NCBI GenBank assembly: GCA_964036315.1
Contig: OZ038517.1
Coordinates: 56,315,156-56,379,155 of the forward strand
Direction: 5' to 3'
DNA: 64,000 nt
Origin: Acanthosepion esculentum
Taxonomy: Eukaryota; Mollusca; Cephalopoda; Sepiida; Sepiidae
Of the stretch, positions 46,060-56,579 are shown piece by piece. The stretch's first letter is position 1, and every line of letters begins with the position of its first letter. The notes beneath the pieces are model-generated. The model made no database searches. It worked only from the letters and a program-made list of their open reading frames with translations, and had not been told where the DNA came from. The position numbers and the translations under genes are program-made.

Positions 46060-46880
46060 ATATTTGAAAAATTTATCTAGTCTCATTTATCATCATTAAT
46101 CAGCGCCTGGATAACGATGAACGCTGTTGCACTCTCGACAAGGCTTTATGCTTTGAACATCTATTGACTTTCAAGTTCACTCCAGACTTCTAAAGAACTC
46201 ATATACGATCCAGTGCTTAAGCTGCTGGAAGAATGGCCGGTTCATTCTATCGAACGAAGAAGTACCTCACTCCTTCTGGCATAACTTATCTCTACAAGAG
46301 TCAGATTAAACCGAAGATAGCCGTACCCATGCCCACCCCAAGAAGTACCCGACTCCTTCTGCAATGCTTACCTTTACAATAGTCAGATTAGACTAAAAAT
46401 TGGATTTTGCAGGCTATCTTGGCTGGAAATGCGTAATCCTCACATTCCATTATTGGTAACTTTCAAAATCGTCTACGCGGTCATGTGCCGGAAGACGGAT
46501 CCTCCATTCTGCGACTTTCCACAAACATAAAATCGTAAACCTATCCCTATTTCTATGGCAAATGCTTAAAAGGATTCCATTCTTCAGTTCCAGCTTGGAC
46601 ACTTACACGGAGTTGAATCATCCTTATTTCCTCCGTATTCCACATGTAAGGGAAAGTTCTACTTAAACAGCTTTTTTCAGCAAGAATTACTATTTTGTGG
46701 AACAGATTCCAAGATGGATGCTTTTCTGAAGACTACAATTTTAACCTCTCCAAGTCAACGGTCATCTACCCTCATCCTCACTCCTTTCACTCATACCACA
46801 TACCTCATTCAGTAACCTTCTACCTTGAGTTGCTCTTGAGCCTTTTATTGGGTAGACTTTAATAAAGTTCTATTTTAAAA
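46060..46880 (+). mobile_element. Degenerate LINE 3' end, divergent subfamily
   Basis: With frame breaks the plus strand gives LSLFLWQMLKRIPFFSSSLD, then YFLRIPHVRESS, then ARITILWNRFQDGCF and YNFNLSKS. This matches the C-terminal tail seen in the other LINE copies but is clearly divergent. A tandem-like pair 'agaagtacctcactccttctg' / 'agaagtacccgactccttctg' lies at 46260 and 46340. It sits in the spacer between the inverted arms. Confidence 0.55.
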
Positions 46881-47479
46881 TAAAAATGAAAGAAAGAAAA
46901 AGCGGATAAAGGTGAGAAAATCAGTTGATTCGTTACTAATAGTTACAAAGTTTGGTTTAATATGACAAGACCAAGTGGAAGATCAGCAAACATTTTCACC
47001 AATCTCAAGTCAGAAAAGTGTATCTGTTTGCATTCAACATTCAAAAGCTAACTTTTAAGTAGGCATGAAAACGCAACTACAAAAGTATTTCCTGAATTTA
47101 GATTTTTTCAAAACCCGCAAAAATGGATTTTACTCAGTGTGGATTAAACTCTCTACAGTATTAATTTCCTGAGAGACTCCCATATTAACTGTTTCTCTTA
47201 AGACACTTTAAGCAATTGTAATTTATTCAATTACGGTCAATGTTTTTGAGGGAGCATTTATACAGAATGCATTTAACACCGGATCGCTGTCGAAATTACC
47301 TTGCTTGCAAATCTGAGATGAATAATTAAAGATTTAAACAACTTACAAGTCTCAATGCCAAAGCCAATGAATGCATGAAGATTTTTTTTAAATTTGTAAA
47401 TGCATTTTTCGCCGTTTCCGCTTTGTACCTTAACAGGAAACATTCTATTAAGAATTACTTAGATTTATTTGGAGTTTTT

Positions 47480-47585
47480 TTAGCAATATATTTGTATGAG
47501 AATTGAACCCAGCGACAAAAGTAGCTGATTTAAATGTATAACACACAAGCTGATCGACCTGCATTTCGTCTTTGCCAGTCTCTCG
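47480..47585 (-). repeat. tRNA-like SINE head fragment
   Basis: The minus strand 'gctgggttcaattctc' (B-box-like) lies downstream of 'agcttgtgtgttatac' (weak A box). Tentative. Confidence 0.35.
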
Positions 47586-47914
47586 CTTTGTAAATAGTTT
47601 GTGTAGCGATTTAAGATTTTACAAACCATTGAGTGAACAAAAGACAAGGTGAAATCAGTTCCTTCTATTCACCCATCTAGTTGATGATAAAAGAAAGCAC
47701 ATGTATCAATTGTTTCATGTCAAAAGCGTCTTACTAAATTGAATTTTTCTTTTCAAAGGTATATTGTGATGTTTTACCTGCTTGATATTATAGGGCGGCA
47801 CATTGTCTTCTCCAGGTCCTTTATTTTTTATTTACTTGCTTTGTTCCGGGTAATCAGTCTTCTTCTGGACTTTGGCATAATCTTTTCTATACTAATAGTC
47901 ACCAAATACAAAGC

Positions 47915-48690
47915 TCAAATTGTTAGGCAGTTATATTGGCCTTGAAGAAATCGATCCGCTTCACAACAAACGAAAAAGGAAGCCATCATTTGTAATGTTG
48001 TCAATTTATTATTTAAAGAAATACAAGGCAGCCCAAATAGATCTGGAATCCATTCAGTTTGCTGATTTTCCGATTTCCTATTCGGGAATTACGTCTTTTT
48101 TAAAAACTACAATTTTGTATATCATTCGCTTAAGGGGGAATTATTATATGAACTTCAACGTTTCAATTAGTTCTAAGGGTTTTCATCAACCGAATCAGCC
48201 TGAGACAAAGTTTTGTTTATATTAATTTATAATCTTTTCTGTAGGCTGTAACATTTTTGCTGTTTGGTTGAAGACAAACTATAGCCACCGTCATAAGAAA
48301 AGGGGCATTAAAATGGTTACTAGCATTTGACGGATACAATCTTGAAGAAGGTTTGAAATAAAACAGCTGACACGTTAAGAAAAGATTTTTGGAAAAATAA
48401 TCTTTAAAAGTTATTTAAATATGTCTACGATTTCTTTGAAGTTATAGGTTGAACGAGGCATATTTTTATTTTAATTAATTTTAGGTAAATATTTTACTAG
48501 AAGCACATAATTTAATAGATTTCAATAAAACGGAAATATTAAAATAAAATACGAAAGAATAAGTTTGTTTTTTTAATAAATTCACCTCCAGCAAGGTTAT
48601 CGCTACTAAGACGAACGGGAGAGAAATAGAATGAAAAGATCTTTGAAGGAACGGGAAACCCAATCCTCAAATCGGACGGTTACTTTTAAA
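47915..48690 (-). repeat. Right arm of the inverted duplication (family D)
   Basis: Inverted partner of 44650-45455. The plus frame 47920-48225 holds LSIYYLKKYKAAQIDLESIQ, the counterpart of the left arm's minus frame. The LINE tail at its outer end (48570-48690) continues further to about 48790 with worn FKSMFSRYLSS-like text. Both arms therefore share the same junction between a LINE tail and the family D sequence. Confidence 0.85.
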
Positions 48691-49074
48691 GTTAGTAAGA
48701 ATTAAAGACGATGGCGATAAAGAGGACAGGTAGCGACTGAACATTGATTTGAAGATTGTGAAGCATCTATGCAATAATCAATTTAACAAAGTAACTGTTC
48801 TTGGGGGCGATCTTTTTTTTCTTAGGGGGAGAAGCAGAAAGGCAATAATAAACTTAATGCGATCATTAAATAAAAAAAATATACCGGTGAAACGGTGAAA
48901 AAGTATAAAAGAAAATTATCTTAAAACAACTACTTCCGAAAATGTCACGTTGATATATAAAACTGTAATTTTAAATGAATTTATTTTTTATCCGATATTT
49001 CTTAATACTATAAATATTTTTACTCTCTATACATATTGTATTTAGCATTCCTGCTTTTTTTATTTTTTTCAAAC

Positions 49075-49230
49075 AGTGAAATTAATATCAACCGGCCTAG
49101 GTCAAAAAGTGCTACTAAAAAAATGTACCGACCGACAGGAATCGAAACCTTTTCATCATGGAAACCGAAGTGTGTCGTAATCAGTTTGCCATGATTGTCA
49201 CGTGTGCAACAAAAGAAACATGATAAAGAA
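49075..49230 (-). repeat. tRNA-derived SINE relic
   Basis: The minus strand has GGTTTCGATTCCTGTCGG (B box, about 49135-49152) and a tail with 'ttgacctaggccggttgat'. The tail resembles the copy at 2170-2345. Confidence 0.5.
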
Positions 49231-49796
49231 AATTGAACGACAGGAAAACCAACCGGGTTTTACAGTAAAAAAGGGTATTATTTCAATTTTAGTGATTTGA
49301 TCAGTGGCCAAAAAGGGGAAAACATAAAAGGCAAAAAGTTAGAAACACTTCAAAATAACTTCAGTTGGGAAATGCTGGGTTTTGTGGCAAAGTTTACATG
49401 TCAGGTCAGCGAAGGGTGGTAAACGGACTGAACTGAAGCAGGTTTCAGCAAAAACTGAAACCAGGAGACACGTTTAATTTTGGTGCTAACCAACATATAC
49501 GAATAACTGGATGAGAGACTTTCACTGATCAAGTCATTCGCCGACATAAAACAACCCAGGACTAGAAGTTTAATTCATAAAAATAAAGTGAGACTCGGTT
49601 ATTTATTTAAGGAAAGCACTGTGTTCACTGAGACTCCTCCGAATCTATCTCCGTCAAGTTCATTTTTGCACTTGAAATGTAAAATTTTTAAATGTAATTT
49701 TTTAATCCGACATTATTTATTTTATTTTTTAGAATAAAGAAACTTACCCGTTGTTGAGCATTCTGTGCGCCAAAATTCACCTGCGAGCTCGTCCGC

Positions 49797-50110
49797 TCTA
49801 TTTATGTAGGAACCTCTACGAGCTCACTAAAAAAAGAGCATAGCATGATGAAAAAGACGCCAAACTTGACGAAAACAAAATTTTATCGTCTAAATGTTTA
49901 TGCTATTATTAAGAGGAAAGATCACAGTATTTTGGGGGTATTCTTTTACATTTTTTAATCGTTCCTAACACGTCCGAAAATTTCGTTAAAAATCTTGTTT
50001 TTTTTTTTTGAGTCAGCAAAATTGACAGATGGCATCCATTTTTTTTTTCATTTTATAAAATCAAGGAAAACCTCAGTTTGAAATTCATTTAAATATCAAT
50101 TATCATTTTT
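49797..50110 (+). repeat. Repeat family C, copy 2 (left arm)
   Basis: 'ctaaaaaaagagcatagcat', 'gatgaaaaagacg' and 'gacgaaaacaaaattttatc' are almost identical, in inverted order, to 51630-51735. Similarity is strong over about 130 bp and weaker for 180 bp more. Confidence 0.8.
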
Positions 50111-50481
50111 TCAAAACTTATTTTAAGATAATCAGAAATTATAATGTTTATGTAAAATATTTTGAACCAAGCTTAACTTAGCTTCTGCGCCGAAAAGATA
50201 TAATTAGAAAATAAAACAAAGCGGGTCATAAACTTTCGCGTCACTTGACAGGTGATGAATGACATATTGACGGATTCCGTGAGGATAATTTGTTCTACGG
50301 AAGGATAAAAGTGAAATATTTTACATTTAAGTGAACAAATTATTTACCTCGTTATTTTTAAAGAAAACTTTCAACGCTCTAATTTTTTTGTCTTTTGTAC
50401 TTAGCTTTCACCTTTACGTTTACGATGCTTTATGGAAAAAATATTATAAAGAAATTAAAATAAGACTGTTACGAATGAGAT

Positions 50482-50545
50482 TAAATTTCATAAGAAAGGT
50501 ATCTAATTAATGTATAGGTACCTTTCTTATGAAATTTATCAAAAG
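50482..50545. repeat. Hairpin with 20-bp arms
   Basis: TAAATTTCATAAGAAAGGTA and TACCTTTCTTATGAAATTTA are perfect inverted repeats around a spacer of about 17 nt. A second, shorter hairpin (TGTACATAAAA / TTTTATGTACA) follows within 40 bp. A worn third copy of the arm is near 50690. Confidence 0.9.
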
Positions 50546-51399
50546 TGTACATAAAACAGTATACTTTTATGTACATTTATTACATTTTACTGTGTTATTC
50601 GTATTTCCATTGATTTTATTATTAATTTTGATATTTCATTCATGGAAAAATGTTATAACTGAGATTAATATAAAAATAAGATCATATAAATTTCATAAGG
50701 TGATACTGATACTTTTAGGTACCCTTCTCAGTTGAAATTGAAAAATCAAATTAACTTCTCCACACGTGTTTCGCAAAAGTAAAGGCCTTAACAGCGGAGA
50801 ACAATGCTTAACTCAAATAACGCAACTTGATTGTATTCTGGTTGGTCTTCCGTACTTTATCATTAGAGCCCGATTATAAACACAAAATTACATTTCTTAA
50901 TTACTGCAGATCTTCTGATTAGTGAAAACGATACAATTTAAACCGCACTAAAAAGATCTATCTCATAAGTACACTTACAAAACCTGATGCGGCTTTTAAC
51001 TAATTTTATAATATTTTAACAACTTAAATGTAAAAATCTATTATAATTAAAAAATAACAAATAATTGTATAAAAAATTCATTTTTCATCGAAAAAGTTTT
51101 TGCTTTCAGAAAAAAGTCCATATTCATAAAAACAACTAAAAGCAAATAAAGCATTTGAAATTGAATAATATATTTGCTTTGAGTTTTATATGTTACAATT
51201 CAGAGCTGATTTTCAGGTAGGAGGGATCCAATTAAAAACAAAAAACATTATTTGCATTCCTCAAAGCCTTGTGCTTTTAACTATTGTAATCACCAAACCT
51301 GACGCGATCGAATTTCTAGCGTTTTCATAAAATTAGTTATGGGAGGGTATAAATATAAAAAAATATTTCTGCCATGATTTTAATAAAAGAAAACATATT

Positions 51400-51752
51400 T
51401 ATAATAATTTCCATACTTTCTGAAAGTTTCATTAACACCCGACAATTATTTTTATTTTTGCAAGATTTTCCAAATTAATGTGTGTCATACAAAAAAAAGG
51501 TGCTAAAAATTGTATATGTTATTTTACTAGTTGCAGTGATACAAAGAGAAACAAGGATTTTTAAGTGAAAATTCAGGTTATTCTAAAAAGAAGGAAAAAA
51601 TATTTTAAATAATTAAAATAAACTTTGATCTTTCCTCTTAATAATAACATAAATATTTAGACGATAAAATTTTGTTTTCGTCAAGTTTGTCGTCTTTTTC
51701 ATCATGCTATGCTCTTTTTTTAGCGATCTCGTGGAGGTACCTATATTTATGG
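51400..51752 (-). repeat. Repeat family C, copy 3 (right arm)
   Basis: Inverted partner of 49797-50110. The inner part also matches the copy at 34895-35400 ('ttggaaaatcttgcaaaaat'). Confidence 0.8.
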
Positions 51753-52079
51753 ATAAGGGAAGCCTGAATTTGGATTCTCCCAATATGATGGGGGTGGAGT
51801 GTCTGCGGACAAATTTGATTGAAGAAAAACTCTTTTAAACTCATTTGTATTCTGCGATATTTTCACACGACACGTTGCGCGATCAAATATGGGTATTTGA
51901 TCACCACCAGCAGGGTAACCTGAGTGAAGGAGTCTGATGCTGGATAGACCCGAAACTCCTAAAGATCCCGGAGCAACATTACTAATGATGTGGCCGCGGT
52001 CATCTTACAGATGGATTTCTAAACTAGGCCGGTTTTCTCATAATTTAATTCTAAATAAAGCAATAAAGCCTACTAGAAT

Positions 52080-52800
52080 GCAACGGGTTCGTGAGCGTGA
52101 AAGAAATATAGGACAATAAAAGAACAGGGTTCAAGGAGATTGAACTTAAATTTTTTGGCAAGAAATCCCGAAGAGTCTTACAATCGAGAAGTGCGGGGGA
52201 AGAAACTATGAGTATAGAACTTAGTTATAAGTAGCAATTTCAACAGTCAAATTATGACACCTAACTGCAAATCTAGTACAGCACTTAACATTTGGGAAGT
52301 CAAGGTAGCAACGAATAAAGTTCATACTGTGAAAAGCAAAGGGGATCTATGTTACAGCAGTAGGAATGTGACTGATCCCGAAATGCTGGATAATGACCGA
52401 TAAAGTTGCAGATATTTTGATTTTATCAAGAATCTCTAAGTATAAAAAAGAATCACCAAACTAGATGTGGAACAATATTCGATGAACGGAACAATATTAG
52501 TCATATAAATGTACATTCTAGTGGTAAAAAAAGATTCTACTTATAAAAATTGTCGAGCATAACAGAGGGAACCGACTTTCTTAGCAACCGATTTAGCAAT
52601 TGATTCATTTTTAATCATTCCACGTAATGCGCTGGTGAAGATTGACAGACAGAAAAACGATTCTTTTCGATGAGTAAAAGAGAACAGAACACTTCTTTCC
52701 CCAGTTAACAAATGATTGTAGGTCATTTTCGAAATCAGCTGTCAATTTGATTTTATCCGACAGATGTTAATAGTTGTGTCATCAGCACAAATACTGAGTT
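52080..52800 (-). mobile_element. Degenerate LINE, C-terminal region
   Basis: The minus strand reads LFSFTHRKESFFCLSIF, then NESIAKSVAKKVGSLCYARQ, FIEYCSTSSLVI-like text, then LLLITKFYTHSFFPRTSRL. Same order as the KSTIRP family, but with many stops. It lacks the palm. Confidence 0.65.
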
Positions 52801-52805
52801 GGACA

Positions 52806-52910
<105 letters not shown>

Positions 52911-52959
52911 AGAATACAGTTTCTAATTCACTCTGCATTTGCGAGAACTATAAATAAAT

Positions 52960-54630
52960 CATAAGGCCAAACGCTTCGAAAAGTTGGAATTTGGCTCCGG
53001 AAAGAAATATTTACGCATGGCCAGTTGTATGTTGCATGCTCAAGAGTAAGAATTCCTAAGAATTTATTCTACGCAGTTAAAATGAAAAAAAAGATTTATT
53101 TTAAAAATGTTGTTTACCATGAAGTCCTATAAAACTAAATTAAAGAAATTATCAAACAGTGAAGTAGGGTTTTTGTCAAAGTATTGGTTTTCGAAATTGA
53201 ACGAAACTTAGAGTTTGTAAATCTTGACAAAAAATGTTGGACATAAATTCAACAATACTAAATATTGTGAGGATTTCAACGCGTGTTGCAAAAAAAGATA
53301 ATCTAGTACTACACAATTCAAGAACGAATACTTTAATCCACTCGACTGTTCCTCGTCAAAAGTTCAAATAGAAATCTTCTTTTACAAGCCTGAGAAAAGA
53401 AATTCAGTTGCTCGGAAAATGCGTTTCACCTGAACTTACGGAAACGAACCACAGACATCATTTAAACAACAGTTTTTCTCTTCTTGCTCAATACAGAAAA
53501 AATTATTTTAGAGCCAAACGTAGTTGGATTCATAGGAAATTATTTAATACAATTAGTAGAAGCTGAACAAATTGTTACTACTGCAACAAGCAATTGGCTC
53601 CTTTGAATGATACATGACAAAAGAAAATATATTTTGGGAAAGGGGTTTTACCCTATACCAACGACTGCCATTATATTACAAATATGATGCACAGGTAACC
53701 ATGGATTCGGATGGGAAGTTTTAACATGTGGTAGATCTCCCACATTAATACTATCATTTGTTTCGCAATATGCAACAATCATTTTTTGACCAGCAGTTCC
53801 ACCAAATTTCAACCGATCAAAGAATTTCACAAAGAAATGATTGAATTAAAACTGATGATAGAATACACAGTTTAGTCGAAAGATTACAAACTCACAGAAA
53901 ACCAGGGGAAATAATTTGATGATTGAATTAGGTTGGTTATGATTTAATATGAAAACATGATTTTGCCTAAAAAGGCTGCTGAAAATATTTGCATCAACCT
54001 AATTTTATTAGATTCGGCTAAAATAAATCATTTTTCATTGCCTGACTTTGAAAATACGCAAAAAGTCATGCCACTGTTAATTAACTGTTAAGGAATTTCG
54101 CTTTGTCGAAATCCGACATTGCTAAGCAATCAGTTCTACGTCCATTTGAGATTGTGCAGTAAATATTTCCGTTTGGGAAGATGGCCAGACGCAAATTTCG
54201 GCATTTACGACCATGTGATTTCCTGGCTTTTGGTAAAAAGAAAGAGTGTATAAGATTAGAATGATTTCGAAGAAAAAGCCTAAAGAATGGAATGCTGATG
54301 ATGAAAGCTTTCCATCAGTGCTACAATTTGTTCGAACTTAACATGGATGTACCCATCGAATCGATGAAATGAAAAGAACGTTTAATTGAGAGAATGATAC
54401 TGACATAGGCACAAATCGTTTTCATTTGGTTGTGGTAAAATGACGATAGGTAATAGATTTAATAGTCGCCAAATTGCGCAAGGGAGAAGGCAAACAAAAA
54501 TATTCAAAGGGTGAGAGCGGCAAAAAGAACGAAATATTGTAGGGGTAAAAACAGGACCTGTGGAAATCCACAGGTATTGAGAACTAAAAGATTATAACTC
54601 TCTTATACATATTTCTACAATTAAATATCT
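52960..54630. other. No supported gene; 60-codon frame at 53648-53830
   Basis: AT-rich. The minus frame at 53648-53830 (LKFGGTAGQKMIVAYCETND and on to HPNPWLPVHHICNIM) has balanced composition and could be a relic of coding sequence, but I do not recognise it and see no splice signals that decide the matter. Confidence 0.35.
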
Positions 54631-54634
54631 GTCT

Positions 54635-54940
54635 ATATCCTTGAGATGAGGTATTATGATGTACATTATTCGGACTGTTATCCTCATCATCATTGCCATA
54701 TTCACAACGTTTCAGCCTTCTTCAGGTGATTGGAATTTCGAATCGAACCCTTTATTTCTTCTATCTGCATAGATTGTTCTAGTTCCATGTGCCATTCCTC
54801 TTCCGGAACTCTCAGTTATTTCGCTTTAACTCAACTCTCCAACAAGTTTTTGGTTCACCACTGTTGTAGCCTGATATTGAACTCATAACTCTTTGGGTCT
54901 AGTCACTGGATCTAACCATTCGGGGCCATTCGTCACCGGC
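54635..54940 (-). repeat. Family B tRNA-derived SINE, most complete copy
   Basis: The minus strand starts with a tRNA-like head 'ggccccgaatggttagatcc' and 'atgagttcaatatcaggcta' (54940-54870). A body with 'gagagttccggaagaggaat' follows, then a tail with 'cacctgaagaaggctgaaacg' and 'gatgaggataacagtccgaa'. Tail-only copies are at 19480, 28580 and 36360. The tail word CTGAAGA...GAAACGT has the layout of a worn hammerhead core. Confidence 0.6.
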
Positions 54941-54944
54941 AATA

Positions 54945-55760
54945 TTCAGAAGAGTGTTTGAAAGATGAATTTCTACCTTGATTTACTAATGAAACAGCGC
55001 CAATGTGCCTGATAGGGTAGGACGAGTGGGCTTTCAGTAATGAGGCTATGAAACCCGCGAAGATGAAAGAGCAATTTGAAAGGACCAAGTATTTTTTTCA
55101 GCGCTCAAAGAGAAAGTCGGAAATTAACCAAATTTAAAGATATTTCATAAAGCATTCGCTTGCTTTTATAATAAAGAGATGAAGGCACCATTGATATAAT
55201 AAAGAAAGGACATTCATACAATTGATGAGGAGATCATAATATCAGCAATTAAATTCAATTAAATTAAATTAAATTCAAAATCTTATGAACAAAGAATCTC
55301 AGACTATTGTAAAATGGACGCCATTAAGTTGTACAAATGAAACGACACATTGATGATATGAAAACTTGAATGTTTCAGATCAGATTCCATAATCTTCTCT
55401 ACGGTCATATAATATCTATGGTTTCATTTTTTACTGTTTTAAGTTCTCATATTCTCTTTCAATGATTTTCCAGAATTTATTATCTTTTGTAGATGCTTAG
55501 TCATGTAATTTAAATCGGATGTTTTATTTGGACAGCAATTTTTCATTTTTACAGGTTTAGTTGAAGATCAATGAAGGTTTAAAATGTTTCTATTTGATTT
55601 TTTCAGCATGATTTTTCTGGTTTACCGGAAGCATCTAAATGTTGTAATTAGCCGAAAGTGCCCAAAAGACAATGAATGTTCAAATTCTCCCTAGAAACCA
55701 GAAAAACGCTCCTAATTAAAAAATAATCTAAATAAAAATAAGGAACTTTCCTTGACCTTG
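54945..55760. other. No gene recognised
   Basis: AT-rich; a short 'aattaaattaaatt' tandem at 55250-55275 is the only structure noted. Confidence 0.45.
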
Positions 55761-55764
55761 AACT

Positions 55765-56073
55765 AAACAAATTTTTCTTTATGTGCCGTGTCCTCCTCAG
55801 GACGTGAGCGATCATGGCTCTCACAACTTCATGTCCCTTATAGCTCTTTAATAAATTTTCTCCTAAATCTTGATATGCCATCCATTTACTCAAGCTCACT
55901 AAGTATGTCATGCGCTGTTTTCCTGTCTCTCTCGCCTTCAATCTGTCCTGTAATTATCAGATTTTCTGAGCCCTCCTTCTTCATTATGTTCCCCTGAAAT
56001 TTCAACTGCCTCTTCCTGATGTTAAGCATAAGCTTCCTTTTTGTTTCAATTTTCTCTAAAACTGTCCAAATAA

Positions 56074-56075
<2 letters not shown>
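55765..56075 (-). pseudogene. RTE-like LINE C-terminus
   Basis: The minus strand reads KIETKRKLMLNIRKRQLKFQ, GNIMKKEGSENLIITGQIEG, ERDRKTAHDILSELE, then after one frame shift KWMAYQDLGENL and VVRAMIAHVLRR. From family knowledge this is the end of the endonuclease/reverse-transcriptase LINE polyprotein found in many invertebrates. It is the longest of four such 3' ends in the window. One frame shift and a Gly-to-Arg type change near the end mark decay. Confidence 0.75.
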
Positions 56076-56078
<3 letters not shown>

Positions 56079-56113
<35 letters not shown>

Positions 56114-56172
56114 AGAAAGTGAATAAAATATTCAGATGCTATATTAAAACAGCAGCGTTAACGGATATATAA

Positions 56173-56250
<78 letters not shown>
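56079..56250. repeat. (TA)n and (TG)n microsatellites
   Basis: A short TA array (56079-56108) and, 60 bp on, about 38 TG units (56172-56250). Confidence 0.97.
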
Positions 56251-56254
<4 letters not shown>

Positions 56255-56369
56255 TGGTGCACCTGAGCTGTGGTGGAAGCAATCCAACTCGAAGAAGGAA
56301 AAGTTTTAATTCAAGTGAAAAATGGTGGCCGTATTTGCGGTCTTTTATGAGTATAACCTATGGGTTATA

Positions 56370-56571
56370 CAGTGAAACCCGGATATGAGACCCGGATATA
56401 AGATAAACCCGGATATAAGAGAGATTTTCTCTGGTCCCGAATGAGAGCCTGTGTTAATGTATATATAATAGACCAAACCCGGATATAAGAGAAACCCGGA
56501 TATAAGAGACATCCGGATATAAGAGACTTCTTCTCCGGTCCCGACAACTCTCTTATATTCGGGTTACACTG
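56370..56571 (+). mobile_element. Pogo-like MITE, copy 1
   Basis: The unit begins CAGTGAAACCCGGATATGAG and ends in the inverse of CAGTGTAACCCGAATATAAG. It is flanked by TA on both sides (56368-56369, 56572-56573). Inside, CCCGGATATAAGAG-type words recur at least five times, and the centre 'gagcctgtgttaatgtatat' is shared with copy 2. TA duplication and CAGT...ACTG ends with 'CCGGATATAA' fit non-autonomous pogo/Tigger-type elements. It encodes no protein. Confidence 0.8.
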
Positions 56572-56579
56572 TACTAATA

